The translations under genes were made by a program, and so were the position numbers. From the NCBI RefSeq assembly GCF_018854775.1, contig NZ_JAAZTY010000128.1:1-39502 (forward strand): DNA of 39,502 nucleotides. Reading direction: 5' to 3'. The stretch's first letter is position 1. Every line of letters starts with the position of its first letter. The stretch is from Acidithiobacillus ferriphilus. Lineage in GTDB: Bacteria > Pseudomonadota > Gammaproteobacteria > Acidithiobacillales > Acidithiobacillaceae. A model generated the notes under the pieces. The model was not told the origin of the DNA. It did not search any database and saw nothing but the letters and a program-made list of their open reading frames with translations. This document shows, piece by piece, positions 16,939 through 25,135 of this stretch.

Positions 16939-17766
16939 GTGGCCACTTCTCTGAAACCACAACCCGTCGAGGCGGGATGGATAACGCGCTGGTGGCGTGA
17001 CTCCCTGCTTTTACTGCGCGGTGCGCCCAGTGCTTTCGCCATGCTGTATCTAGTATTGCTGCTGTTGAACGTGGCCTGGCAACCGTTGATTCTGAGTATT
17101 CCCATCGCCTGCGGGATCATGGCCATCATTTTTGCAGTGGCCATGACGGTACACCAGGGCAACACGCACATCATGGATGTCGGGCGCAGTATCCGCGATA
17201 TGCCCTGGTGGCCCCTGTCCCGCCTGGTGGTGGAAATTACGTTAATAGTGCTGGCGTTGCTCGTGCTTATGCTGCTTTTCCGGCACTATCTGGGGGCTAT
17301 TTTGAGCCACGACCACATCTCCTCTGCCGCCACTCTGCATAATTTGCGCTCACCCGAATGGCGAAGCCTGCCCAAATGGCTGCGATCCCTGATGACCAAT
17401 GGCCTGGGGACCGCGCAAACCATCTTGGGCAACACCTTTTTGCTGCTTTCCGTGGGGGTTATCGTGACGGGCATCACGCGCCAGGGGTATCTCGCCTTGC
17501 TTGCCGGTTTTCAGGCGGTGCTGGTCAATGTGCGGGTCTGGCTGGGGTTTTTGCTGGTGAGTGTGCTGCTGCAGGGCGCCATCACTTTTTTATCGGCGCG
17601 CCTGCATACCTTCGCGGCAGCATTGCTCGTGTCGATTTTGGGTGTCGCCCTGCTTCTGCTGGTGGGACTCTACGGTTGGTGTTTCGTGCGCGAGACCTTC
17701 GGGTTGCCCGGCGCGCAGGTGACCAAGCGTGTGGTGATTGCCGTGCGGCGACCTGCGGGGGCATAA
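16939..17766 (+). CDS. Integral membrane protein of unknown function
   Basis: A 275-residue protein with about six hydrophobic segments, the first two around residues 30-65, then near 95-115, 160-180, 190-215 and 220-245. An amphipathic N-terminus rich in Trp and Arg (GWITRWWRDSLLLLRGAPSA) precedes the first segment. I do not recognise the family. The start is GTG, 5 bp after the stop of the small basic ORF, with no clear ribosome site, so translation may depend on the upstream ORF or begin further in. The following DMT permease begins 6 bp downstream, so the two are probably one transcription unit. Confidence 0.7.
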   Translation: MATSLKPQPVEAGWITRWWRDSLLLLRGAPSAFAMLYLVLLLLNVAWQPLILSIPIACGIMAIIFAVAMTVHQGNTHIMDVGRSIRDMPWWPLSRLVVEITLIVLALLVLMLLFRHYLGAILSHDHISSAATLHNLRSPEWRSLPKWLRSLMTNGLGTAQTILGNTFLLLSVGVIVTGITRQGYLALLAGFQAVLVNVRVWLGFLLVSVLLQGAITFLSARLHTFAAALLVSILGVALLLLVGLYGWCFVRETFGLPGAQVTKRVVIAVRRPAGA

Positions 17767-17772
17767 GAAGTT

Positions 17773-18711
17773 TTGTTGTCCTTGACCAGAAAATCGACAG
17801 AACGAGCACAGGTAGCACTGTTACCCTTTGCCGCTCTTGCCCTGCTCTCCCTGATCTGGGGCTACAATTGGGTAGTCATGAAAGTCGCCCTCACCGACTG
17901 CCCGCCCCTGTTGTTTGCCGCCTTGCGCGTCTGGGGGAGCGTATTGGTGCTGATCCCGCTGATGCTGTGGATGAAGCGACCACTAGCCATGCCCTCTGCC
18001 CGCTACATCATCCCCTTTGGCTTATTGCAAACCACTGGTTTTATTGGCCTTGCCATGTGGGCATTGGAATATGGCGGAGCCGGAAAAATCGCCATCCTCG
18101 TCTATATGATGCCTATCTGGTTGATTGTCTTTGCCTGGCCAATTCTGGGCGAACGCCTGCATGGCTTGCAATGGCCCGCGCTGGCCTTGGCCCTGCTGGG
18201 TCTGACAGCCATTCTTCAGCCCTGGAATTTCAGTGGACAGTGGACGGGCAGCCTGCTGGCCCTCCTCTCTGGGATTTTATGGGCGGCATCCGCCCTCTGG
18301 CAAAAACGCCACGCGCCACCGGGTCTCGATCTGTTGAACAGTACGCTTTGGCAGGCCGCCTTTGGCGGTCTGGGTCTCACCGTGATCGCCCTGTGGATTG
18401 ATCCCTTGGAGGTCCATTGGACGCCGCTGTTTATCGGCACCCTGCTTTATAACGTTCTTCCCGGCACCGCCTTGGCTTATTTTCTCTGGGCCTATGTCTT
18501 GCAAGAGCTGCCTTCCAGCATAGCCGGTATGGGAACGCTGGCAGTACCGCTGATCGGCGTGGTGGCCGCTTGGCTACAATTAGGTGAGCAACCAAGCGAC
18601 TGGGAGGCCATCGGCATAATCGGTATTCTCATCGCTCTTGCACTGGTAAGCTGGCAGCACCTGCATCCGCGCCATGGTGACGATATCCTTCTCCCGACGG
18701 GTCAGGAATAA
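17773..18711 (+). CDS. DMT-superfamily (EamA) transporter
   Basis: A 312-residue inner-membrane protein with ten predicted segments in two EamA repeats. The first repeat starts ALLSLIWGYNWVVMKVAL, a standard EamA opening, and contains PPLLFAALRVWGSVLVLIPL; the second repeat starts GSLLALLSGILWAASALWQK. The C-terminus has the family pattern PLIGVVAAWLQLGEQPSDWE. Members export metabolites, often amino acids or nucleotide-sugar-like compounds; the substrate is unknown here. The start is TTG at 17773 (TTGTTGTCC), with only AAGAAG upstream. It converges on leuA with a 37-bp gap. Confidence 0.87.
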   Translation: MLSLTRKSTERAQVALLPFAALALLSLIWGYNWVVMKVALTDCPPLLFAALRVWGSVLVLIPLMLWMKRPLAMPSARYIIPFGLLQTTGFIGLAMWALEYGGAGKIAILVYMMPIWLIVFAWPILGERLHGLQWPALALALLGLTAILQPWNFSGQWTGSLLALLSGILWAASALWQKRHAPPGLDLLNSTLWQAAFGGLGLTVIALWIDPLEVHWTPLFIGTLLYNVLPGTALAYFLWAYVLQELPSSIAGMGTLAVPLIGVVAAWLQLGEQPSDWEAIGIIGILIALALVSWQHLHPRHGDDILLPTGQE

Positions 18712-18748
18712 CGCACTTTCAACTTTCATTGGCCATGATACGCGGCAA

Positions 18749-20452
18749 TCAACGTACTTGCCGTTCTACCGATGTGCTCCATGTGTTGTCTTTTGCAACG
18801 GAGCGACCAATAGCGCTGAGCACCGCCTGCAAGGCGGCCTCGGTGGTATCCTCGCCAAAAGCCACGGCCGATGCCGCATGGCCATGGTCCACACTGATCC
18901 GGACGCACGCCATGGCGCGGGCGCGGGTACCGCTACCGAGGGCATGCTGGTCGAACTGTTCCACCTCGGCACGAACGCCCCAACGCTGGATCAGCGCATC
19001 GACCAGGGCGCCTACGGCACCGCTCCCCCTGCCCTGCAGAATATGCGGCTGTGCCTCCGGGCCCACCACCACGGTCGCGGCGACCTGCTCCCCTTCCCGG
19101 CTGAGACGATAGCGGCGCAGGTGCCAGTCCTCCGCGGACTGGCAATAATGGCCCTCAAACAGGGCGAAAATCTGCGCTGAGCTGACCTCACCCATCTCTT
19201 GTTCAGAAGCCGCTTGCACTACGGCGCTGAAGTCCTGCGCCAACCAGCGCGGCAAGGAAATACCGTGGTCGCGCTCCAGCACATGGGCGACGCCGCCTTT
19301 CCCTGACTGACTGTTGATGCGCACCACCTCCTCGTACTTGCGCCCCAGATCAGCGGGATCGACAGGCAAATAAGGCACCTCCCAGACGGCGTCTTCCCGT
19401 CCTCGCCGATGTTGCATGCCCTTGCGAATGGCATCCTGGTGACTGCCGGAAAACGCCGTGTAGACCAGTTCGCCAAACCAGGGATGGCGCGGCGGCACGA
19501 CCATACCCGTACACGCGGTATAGATCTCAGCGATTTCCGTGCCCATGGACATATCCAGTTGCGGATCAATGCCCTGAGAGTAGAGATTCATGGCCATGGT
19601 GAGAATATCCATGTTGCCGGTGCGCTCGCCGTTGCCGAAGAGTGTGCCCTCCACCCGATCGGCACCAGCCAACACCGCCAGTTCCGCCGCCGCCACCGCG
19701 CAGCCGCGGTCATTGTGGTTGTGAACACTGATTTTCACATGCTCCCGCCCGCGCAAGTGGTCGCAGAACCATTCAATCTGGTCCGCGAAGACGTTGGGCA
19801 TGGACGACTCGACGGTGGCAGGCAGGTTGAGGATCACCGCCTGCCCCTGGTCGGGCCGCCAGACCCCGTTGACCGCCTCGCAGACATCCACCGCATAATC
19901 CAACTCGGTGGTGCTGAAGCTCTCCGGCGAATACTGAAAGACCCATTCCGTCTCTGGATAGCGTGCGGCTCCGGCCTTCACCCACTCCGCGCCACGCACG
20001 GCAATGGCCTTGACGCCCTCCCGATCCAGGCCAAACACCTGCTCGCGCTGGGCGGGGTTGGTGGAGTTGTAGACATGGACGATCGCCCGCCGCACTCCTT
20101 TCAACGCCTCGTAGGTGCGGTCAATCAGGGCTTCCCGCGCCTGGGTGAGCACCTGGATGGTCACCTGCTCGGGGATACGGTCTTCTTCAATGATGCGCCG
20201 GACAAAGTCAAAATCGGGCTGGGAGGCGGCGGGAAAACCCACCTCAATCTCCCGAAAGCCCATGCGCACGAGCAAATCGAAGATCCGGAGCTTTTGCTCG
20301 ACGCGCATGGGGGAGACCAGCGCCTGATTGCCATCGCGCAGATCGACGCTGGTCCAGACGGGCGCGTGGTGCATACGGCGGTTGGGCCAGCGCCGGTCCG
20401 ATTTGTGAACGGGCGCAAAGGCGCGGTAACGGCGGTGGTTGAAAGTCCCCAT
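18749..20452 (-). CDS. leuA: 2-isopropylmalate synthase (LeuA2 type)
   Basis: Condenses acetyl-CoA with 2-oxoisovalerate, the committed step of leucine synthesis. The 567-residue length and the opening WTSVDLRDGNQALVSPM place it in the longer LeuA2 branch found in actinobacteria, fungi and some proteobacteria. Other motifs are MGFREIEVGFPAASQPDFDF, the metal ligands SVHNHNDRG (242-250), and EGTLFGNGERTGN. The C-terminal regulatory domain (about 430-560), which binds leucine, is complete. A -10-like TATACT is visible on the minus strand at 20492-20487. It is divergent from an Lrp/AsnC gene 141 bp away. Confidence 0.96.
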   Translation of the reverse strand: MGTFNHRRYRAFAPVHKSDRRWPNRRMHHAPVWTSVDLRDGNQALVSPMRVEQKLRIFDLLVRMGFREIEVGFPAASQPDFDFVRRIIEEDRIPEQVTIQVLTQAREALIDRTYEALKGVRRAIVHVYNSTNPAQREQVFGLDREGVKAIAVRGAEWVKAGAARYPETEWVFQYSPESFSTTELDYAVDVCEAVNGVWRPDQGQAVILNLPATVESSMPNVFADQIEWFCDHLRGREHVKISVHNHNDRGCAVAAAELAVLAGADRVEGTLFGNGERTGNMDILTMAMNLYSQGIDPQLDMSMGTEIAEIYTACTGMVVPPRHPWFGELVYTAFSGSHQDAIRKGMQHRRGREDAVWEVPYLPVDPADLGRKYEEVVRINSQSGKGGVAHVLERDHGISLPRWLAQDFSAVVQAASEQEMGEVSSAQIFALFEGHYCQSAEDWHLRRYRLSREGEQVAATVVVGPEAQPHILQGRGSGAVGALVDALIQRWGVRAEVEQFDQHALGSGTRARAMACVRISVDHGHAASAVAFGEDTTEAALQAVLSAIGRSVAKDNTWSTSVERQVR

Positions 20453-20535
20453 GGTCCGATCTCCTGTGGCAAGTGACGATGGACGCAGTATAGGGAAGAA
20501 GTCGCGGCAGGTGCTTGCGAATTGGGGCCATAAAA

Positions 20536-20548
20536 GCGACTATGTCGC
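20536..20548. promoter_or_regulatory. Inverted repeat between leuA and the Lrp/AsnC gene
   Basis: GCGAC and GTCGC flank TAT in the 141-bp divergent region, about 45 bp upstream of the leuA -10 element and 45 bp upstream of the regulator's start. The position suits a site for the adjacent Lrp-type regulator, but the short arms give little certainty. Confidence 0.3.
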
Positions 20549-20593
20549 ATGATTATTGCGCACTAATACCCATTAACGGAGTAATATTGTGTT

Positions 20594-21079
20594 ATGAAGT
20601 CGAAAGCCCCTGCCATCGCATTGGATCGCTACGACCGCCGCATTCTGGAGGAGCTACAGCGCGACGGCGGACTCAGCAATCAGCGTCTCGCCGAGCGCAT
20701 CGGTTTGTCCCCCTCCCCCTGCCTGCGCCGGGTACAGGCACTGGAAGAAGCCGGGATCATCCGCAAGCGCGTGGCTCTGCTGGATCCGCAGCGTCTGGGC
20801 CTGGCGCTGATGGTCCTGATGCACATCAGCATGGACCGCCATACCCCCGAGCGTTTCGAGCATTTTGAGGCAGAAATCAGTCGCTCGCCGGAGGTACTGG
20901 AGTGCTATCTCATCACCGGCCATGACGCGGATTACCAGATCAAGGTTGCCGTGCGTGATATGGCGCATTTTCAGGAGTTTTTACTCCATCGCCTGACGCG
21001 CATCGAGGGGGTGACCGGCGTGCATTCCAGCTTTGTGCTGCGCAGGGTGGTGGATACGACGGAGTTGCCGGTGTATTGA
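20594..21079 (+). CDS. Lrp/AsnC-family transcriptional regulator
   Basis: A 161-residue DNA-binding regulator. The N-terminal helix-turn-helix domain (about 10-60) reads LDRYDRRILEELQRDGGLSN and QRLAERIGLSPSPCLRRVQA, matching the Lrp signature closely. The C-terminal RAM/ligand domain contains PEVLECYLITGHDADYQIKV. These proteins form octamers that sense amino acids. Its divergent position to leuA suggests it controls leucine synthesis, with leucine or a branched-chain precursor as ligand; that is inference. The ribosome site (GGAG about 13 bp upstream) is distant. Confidence 0.93.
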   Translation: MKSKAPAIALDRYDRRILEELQRDGGLSNQRLAERIGLSPSPCLRRVQALEEAGIIRKRVALLDPQRLGLALMVLMHISMDRHTPERFEHFEAEISRSPEVLECYLITGHDADYQIKVAVRDMAHFQEFLLHRLTRIEGVTGVHSSFVLRRVVDTTELPVY

Positions 21080-21136
21080 TCACCGCGGGCGGTAAAGGAG
21101 CTAAGGATCTGACGTTCAAATCATTCACAGAAAATT

Positions 21137-21604
21137 TCATGCTGACGTGGCGACGCGAACCAGCCATTTTCGAAGTGCCGATTCCTCTTCACGGGAAAGC
21201 CCATCAGCCAGATGGCGCTCAATACCATGCACCCGCTCACGGCAGATCGCCAATAACGACTTGCCCGTCTCGCTGAGATCAATCTGCTGGATACGACCAT
21301 GGTAATGATGCGGCTGGCGCACGATGGCCCCGGCGCGTTCCAGGTTGGCGACAATGGTGCTGACCGTTTGCGGGGTGAGGAGAGCCAGCCGCGCCAGATC
21401 GGCATTGGAAATGCCGGGATAGGCGGCCAGCATGGTGAGCACGGAAAATTGTGGAGGTGTTACACGCAGGTCGGCGAGCGCCCGTTCCACCCGGTGCCGG
21501 TACGCCCCAGCCGCCTGCCGCAGCAGGTAGCCCAGATAACCATTTTCCCCGCGTTTGCCTTCTCCCACTTGAGGGACGAGGGGTTTTGGCGCTGCGTCGT
21601 CCAT
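21137..21604 (-). CDS. MarR-family transcriptional regulator
   Basis: A 155-residue winged-helix regulator. The recognition region LTMLAAYPGISNADLARLAL and LLTPQTVSTIVANLERAGAI, followed by the wing (IVRQPHHYHGRIQQIDLSET), follows the MarR pattern. Such proteins are dimeric repressors released by phenolic compounds or oxidation. It is divergent from an AhpD-like gene 68 bp away, with a 22-bp inverted repeat between, so it probably represses that gene and itself. I see no obvious redox Cys in the protein, so the signal is unlikely to be direct thiol oxidation. Confidence 0.92.
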   Translation of the reverse strand: MDDAAPKPLVPQVGEGKRGENGYLGYLLRQAAGAYRHRVERALADLRVTPPQFSVLTMLAAYPGISNADLARLALLTPQTVSTIVANLERAGAIVRQPHHYHGRIQQIDLSETGKSLLAICRERVHGIERHLADGLSREEESALRKWLVRVATSA

Positions 21605-21613
21605 ATTGTAAGC

Positions 21614-21635
21614 ACTCTAGATATATTGTTAGAGT
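21614..21635. promoter_or_regulatory. Candidate MarR operator (ACTCTA-10-TAGAGT)
   Basis: ACTCTA and TAGAGT are exact reverse complements separated by an AT-rich 10 bp. The element sits 10 bp from the MarR start codon and 37 bp from the AhpD-like start. Its length and location fit a MarR dimer site that would shut both divergent genes. Confidence 0.5.
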
Positions 21636-21672
21636 CCTGATACTACCTGAACCACCTCATAAGGAACAAGCC

Positions 21673-22152
21673 ATGTCCACGGAGCATGCCCGTATTGCCT
21701 ACCTCTCCTTCACCAAGACCGCGCCCGAGGTGTACGCCGCACTACTGGCGATGGGAAAAGCGGTCGATGATTCCGGCCTAGAAAAACCCCTGACGGAACT
21801 CATCAAGGTACGGGTATCGCAAATCAACGGCTGTGCGTTCTGTATTCAGTACCACCTGAACGTCGCCCGTCAAATCGGTGTGGAACCGGTCAAGCTGGAT
21901 CTGGTCGCGGGCTGGAGGGATGCCGGTATTTTTTCTGCACGGGAGCAGGCCGCTCTGGCGTGGGCGGAATGTCTGACGACGCTCGCGACCCAGGGGGCGC
22001 CTGACGCCGTCTATGAGACACTGCGGTCTCAGTTCACGGAAACAGAAGTGACCTTCCTGACGGTGGCCATCGGCGCCATCAATCACTGGAATCGACTGGG
22101 TGTTGGTTTGCGATTTTCGCCGCCGCCCCCTCGCACGGGGCGTCACGTATGA
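21673..22152 (+). CDS. Carboxymuconolactone decarboxylase / AhpD-like protein
   Basis: A 159-residue protein of the AhpD/CMD superfamily. The family motif, here QINGCAFCIQYHLNVARQIG (about 50-69), supplies the CxxC redox pair and the downstream His. These proteins act as peroxidase reductants or as small alkylhydroperoxidases. The ATG at 21673 has AAGGAA 6 bp upstream; a longer frame back to 21451 has no support and overlaps marR. The downstream GNAT gene overlaps its stop by 4 bp, so they form an operon under the divergent MarR regulator, probably for peroxide or electrophile stress. Confidence 0.9.
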   Translation: MSTEHARIAYLSFTKTAPEVYAALLAMGKAVDDSGLEKPLTELIKVRVSQINGCAFCIQYHLNVARQIGVEPVKLDLVAGWRDAGIFSAREQAALAWAECLTTLATQGAPDAVYETLRSQFTETEVTFLTVAIGAINHWNRLGVGLRFSPPPPRTGRHV

Positions 22153-22628
22153 TTCCAGTAGAGGACGGCCCGGAGAACAGCGGGGAGGTCTCCACAGCGG
22201 TCGAATTCCATTATGTCGATCATGAAGACAATGTCCTGGCCTGCTATCCCCTGATCCGGCAACTGCGGCCACACTTGGATTCTGAACGGGAATTTCTGCT
22301 GCGCTGGCAACAACAGAGTGCCCAGGGTTACCGCCTGCTGGCCCTGTGGCATGGCACCCAACTCGTGGGTCTTGCTGGATTCCGCGTGCAAGACAATTTG
22401 GTGCATGGCCGCTTTGTCTACGTGGATGACCTCGTCATTGATGCGTCCTGCCGTAGCCGGGGGTACGGGAAGATTCTGATGGAGCGACTAAAAGCCGAGG
22501 CCAAGCTTCTGGGCTGTGCCAAACTGCTGTTGGACGCAGCCATGAGTAATACACTCGGGCAGCGTTTTTATTACCGCCAAGGGCTGTTGGCTACGGCTTT
22601 ACGCTTCAGCGTGGCGCTGCCAGAGTAA
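22149..22628 (+). CDS. GNAT-family N-acetyltransferase
   Basis: A 159-residue GNAT protein that transfers an acetyl group from acetyl-CoA to an amine. The fold's central features are visible: LALWHGTQLVGLAGFRV (strands), VYVDDLVIDASCRSRGYGKI with the acetyl-CoA pyrophosphate loop R-x-x-G-x-G, and a C-terminal LLLDAAMSNTLGQRFYYRQG. Substrate unknown. Its ATG overlaps the AhpD-like stop codon (ATGA), indicating coupled translation. It ends 174 bp before the vapC stop, and the gap holds an ArsR remnant on the other strand. Confidence 0.88.
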   Translation: MIPVEDGPENSGEVSTAVEFHYVDHEDNVLACYPLIRQLRPHLDSEREFLLRWQQQSAQGYRLLALWHGTQLVGLAGFRVQDNLVHGRFVYVDDLVIDASCRSRGYGKILMERLKAEAKLLGCAKLLLDAAMSNTLGQRFYYRQGLLATALRFSVALPE

Positions 22629-22728
22629 CGCCGAAAACGACCGCATCCTTGTGCTGCGCCGCTTCTGGCTCAGTACCGCGCTCCTCACCGCCACGGTCAT
22701 GCAAGTGCTCGACATCACTGAGACACGG

Positions 22729-22800
22729 GAAGGCGCGTCCATCCATCAACGCGATCAGGATCGTCGCCCTCGCGGGCACTGCGATCAGTGCGGCGAGAGC
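22729..22800 (-). pseudogene. Remnant of an ArsR-family regulator N-terminus
   Basis: On the minus strand, 24 codons read LAALIAVPARATILIALMDG and then RAF, which closely match the first helices of ArsR-type winged-helix regulators (AALIGDPARA...LMDGRAL). A stop lies just upstream in frame, and the match ends after RAF where the frame runs into unrelated sequence. No start codon, recognition helix or wing is left. It is the debris of a deleted gene beside vapBC. Confidence 0.35.
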
Positions 22801-22802
22801 CC

Positions 22803-23234
22803 TTACCTAATTTTGTTTATGCATTGCAAACCGTTGCGCACGGCATTGGTCACTAAGCGATGGTCGAAGGTTGCCAGTTGGCCCTCATGGGCGCAGGCCA
22901 GCGCCAAGAGGTAGCTATCGGTAATCTGACCAGAAGTCAGCAGACGCGATGCGTCGATATGATCGACATCCAGTAGGCTGATGTCATCTGGCCAAAAAAC
23001 ATGGCCAGGTGACGCGCGCAATCCCTGGATCAGGGGTGCCACTGCCGCTGGTGTGCCTGGCGAATTTGGATAACGCGGATGACCCACAATGCGCAGCACA
23101 GCATTCTCTGTTAAGGGACAGGTAGCCCATGCGGGTTGCCCATGGGCTGCAAACCATTCATGAGCCATATCATGCTGAACATGCATGGGGTCGATGAGCG
23201 CAATCAGCACGTTTACATCGAGCAAGAAGATCAT
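22803..23234 (-). CDS. vapC: VapC-type PIN-domain toxin
   Basis: A 143-residue PIN-domain ribonuclease. The N-terminal MIFLLDVNVLIALIDP carries the first catalytic Asp (Asp6), TENAVLRIVGHPRYP the conserved Glu, and the C-terminal region ITDSYLLALACAHEGQLATF followed by D-H-R-L the remaining acidic residues. VapC toxins cut specific RNAs, usually tRNA or rRNA, to stop growth. The gene's ATG overlaps the stop of the antitoxin gene upstream by one base. The pair is complete, so it may be active. Confidence 0.9.
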   Translation of the reverse strand: MIFLLDVNVLIALIDPMHVQHDMAHEWFAAHGQPAWATCPLTENAVLRIVGHPRYPNSPGTPAAVAPLIQGLRASPGHVFWPDDISLLDVDHIDASRLLTSGQITDSYLLALACAHEGQLATFDHRLVTNAVRNGLQCINKIR

Positions 23235-23467
23235 TATGGCAATTCGTCGCGCAACTGATTCACTATTTCCAGAGTCGCCGGGAGTGCATCCGGGCGCACC
23301 GGCAGCAAGGGAATCCCATTACGTGAATGACCACCAGAGGTGTTTTGTGATTGCAGAGCCTGCCGCAAAAGTGCTGAAACAACGGCACCTACAGGCTTAT
23401 GCTGTAGATCAGCTAGCCCTTTCGCCGCCGCCAGTACGTCATCATCAATCGCCAGTGTGGTACGCAT
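23234..23467 (-). CDS. vapB: VapB-type ribbon-helix-helix antitoxin
   Basis: A 77-residue protein. The N-terminus MRTTLAIDDDVLAAAKGLAD then LQHKPVGAVVSALLRQAL is a ribbon-helix-helix DNA-binding domain; the C-terminal half (PVRPDALPATLEIVNQLRDE) would cover the toxin. The ATG at 23467 has AGGTGA about 10 bp upstream; an earlier in-frame ATG at 23497 would start within an inverted repeat and is less likely. Antitoxins of this group repress their own operon. It is directly followed by vapC (1-bp overlap). Confidence 0.87.
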   Translation of the reverse strand: MRTTLAIDDDVLAAAKGLADLQHKPVGAVVSALLRQALQSQNTSGGHSRNGIPLLPVRPDALPATLEIVNQLRDELP

Positions 23468-23483
23468 AGGCCGCTCACCTTGC

Positions 23484-23497
23484 ATGTCATCAGACAT
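23484..23497. promoter_or_regulatory. Candidate VapB operator upstream of vapBC
   Basis: ATGTC and GACAT flank ATCA; the element ends 17 bp before the vapB start codon. On the minus strand, several TGATG units surround it. The location fits autoregulation by the ribbon-helix-helix antitoxin. Confidence 0.35.
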
Positions 23498-23735
23498 CTA
23501 GCATCATACATCAAAATCATTGGACTGGCCATCAAGGAGAGTGGTGACTGTTCAGTCCGTAACCGGCTGAGAGCAATTTCCTTTGCGCTGCTACTGGGTG
23601 CCTTTATTTCCTGGCAATTTATTGAGTTTCATACGACATAGCGACTGAGGGGGTGACTTTACCGTCCAAAAGTGGCGAGCATTTGTCCGTATCCGGGTAT
23701 AGCATCATTTCAGAATCCATATTTGGGAGATTTTC

Positions 23736-24260
23736 ATGCTGAACGAATCGCTTCGATGGCAGTTGGATAGTGTCAGCACACCGTTGGGTGTCATGCTGCT
23801 GGTCACCGACGCGCAAAACATCTTGCGTGCACTGGACTGGGCGGACAGCGAGGCTCGCATGCTGGATCGACTCCGCCTGCTCTACGGCTCCGATGGGGTA
23901 ACGCTGACATCGGGGACTGCGCCGCAGCCGGTTCGCAACGGTCTGGAAGCCTACTGGGCGGGTGATCTCAACGCCGTCTCCGCCATCCCCGTAGAAACCG
24001 CGGGCACCGAGTTTCAGCAGGCGGCCTGGGCCTGGTTGCGCAGCATTCCCGCCGGAGAAACCCGCAGCTACCAGGAACAGGCGAGGGGCATGGACCGGGC
24101 ATCGGCGGTGCGCGCCGTGGGACGTGCCAATGGCGCGAACCCTATTGGTATCGTCATTCCCTGCCATCGCGTCATCGGCGCCAATGGCACCTTGACCGGG
24201 TACGCGGGCGGAATGGAGCGCAAACGCTGGCTGTTGCGGCATGAGGGTGGTGATTTTTAG
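23736..24260 (+). CDS. ogt: Methylated-DNA--protein-cysteine methyltransferase
   Basis: A 174-residue suicide enzyme that removes methyl groups from O6-methylguanine in DNA. The catalytic site IGIVIPCHRVIGANGTLTGY contains the acceptor Cys (PCHRV), and RAVGRANGANP upstream supplies the helix-turn-helix and arginine finger region. The N-terminal domain is of the Ogt rather than the Ada type. GGGAG lies 7 bp upstream of ATG. Its stop codon overlaps the 3' end of the convergent ada-alkA pseudogene by 4 bp, so the locus is an alkylation-repair cluster of which only this gene seems intact. Confidence 0.95.
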   Translation: MLNESLRWQLDSVSTPLGVMLLVTDAQNILRALDWADSEARMLDRLRLLYGSDGVTLTSGTAPQPVRNGLEAYWAGDLNAVSAIPVETAGTEFQQAAWAWLRSIPAGETRSYQEQARGMDRASAVRAVGRANGANPIGIVIPCHRVIGANGTLTGYAGGMERKRWLLRHEGGDF

Positions 24261-25029
24261 GGCTGCGCCCACAAACGCATGGCCGCATAGGCCCGCCAGG
24301 GCCGCCATGCTTCGGCGAGCATCAGCATTTCTGCGGGGCTGGGGCGCCCACTCTCCGTTTCCAGCGCACGTAGTAGTCCCAGGTCTGAATGGGGGAAGGC
24401 GTCCGGATCACGATAACCGCGCATGGCGATATAGTGCGCCGTCCACGGGCCGATACCCGGCAGTTCGCAGAGGTTTTTGATGATGCCGTCGAGGGGATGC
24501 GCCGAAGCAGTCAGGCGGCCCTCTTGCATGGCCACAGCCAGAGCCTGCAGCGCCTTTTCTCTGGCCCGAGTTAGGCCGATAGAGCGCAGATCGGCGGCCA
24601 CGACGGCGGCGGGTGTCGGGAATATTCTGGAGATTCCCGTGCCGTTTGAAAGTTGCGCCAATATTGACCGGACTGCACGGCCTCCACCCCAAGGATGGCA
24701 CGACCTGCCAGAAATTCCAGCAGTGCCGCCAGTCATAAGGCGGGGTATAAGGCAGCTTCAAGGTGATACCCGCAGCCATGTCGCTCTTCGAAGCGGAAGT
24801 ATGGCGCATCCGGGCGGCAACGCAAACAGGCTCGGAAGCCCAACTGCCGGGCTATCGCAGCGCTGGGTACAAAGAGACAGTTTTCCAGCTTGGGGGGTCG
24901 TGCGGGACATATCGGACGACAATAGATGCCCGTGGATAACACCGCCGTGTAGAACTTGCCGTCAAACCGCGCGTCTTTTGCCAGGACGGCGCGGTAGCAC
25001 GCTTCGCGATTAAGGTCCGATGTATTCAT
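24257..25029 (-). pseudogene. Decayed ada-alkA fusion (Ada Zn domain + AlkA glycosylase)
   Basis: The 5' part (25029 down to about 24790) encodes an Ada-type methyl-phosphotriester repair domain with all four zinc ligands, Cys37, Cys41, Cys68 and Cys71 (TGIYCRPICPARPPK and FRACLRCRPD). The AraC-type DNA-binding domain that should follow is missing. AlkA sequence then appears in three frames: ITLKLPYTPPYDW, then AALLEFLAGRAILGVEAVQS in a second frame, then RIFPTPAAVVAADLRSIGLT in a third. The last frame continues with the glycosylase hairpin ELPGIGPWTAHYIAMRGY and the catalytic Asp region DAFPHSDLGL. At least two frameshifts plus internal deletions make the gene broken. Confidence 0.85.
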
Positions 25030-25135
25030 AGTCCCTTTATAAGCTAGGCGGCAGCGGGCGTCTCGTCATTTTCGGACATCGATATTGAGGAGAGACGCCG
25101 TGTAAAATCAAATCCACACCATTTTTTATGTGCCC

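Noticed and set aside
22651-22914. 87-codon plus-strand frame in the gap before vapC
   Set aside because: It runs into the 3' end of vapC on the other strand and covers the ArsR remnant; no motif or ribosome site is seen.
23507-23641. 44-codon frame ending in a hydrophobic helix between vapB and ogt
   Set aside because: It could be the C-terminal end of a lost membrane protein, but it has no start codon and I cannot name a family, so it is too weak to list.
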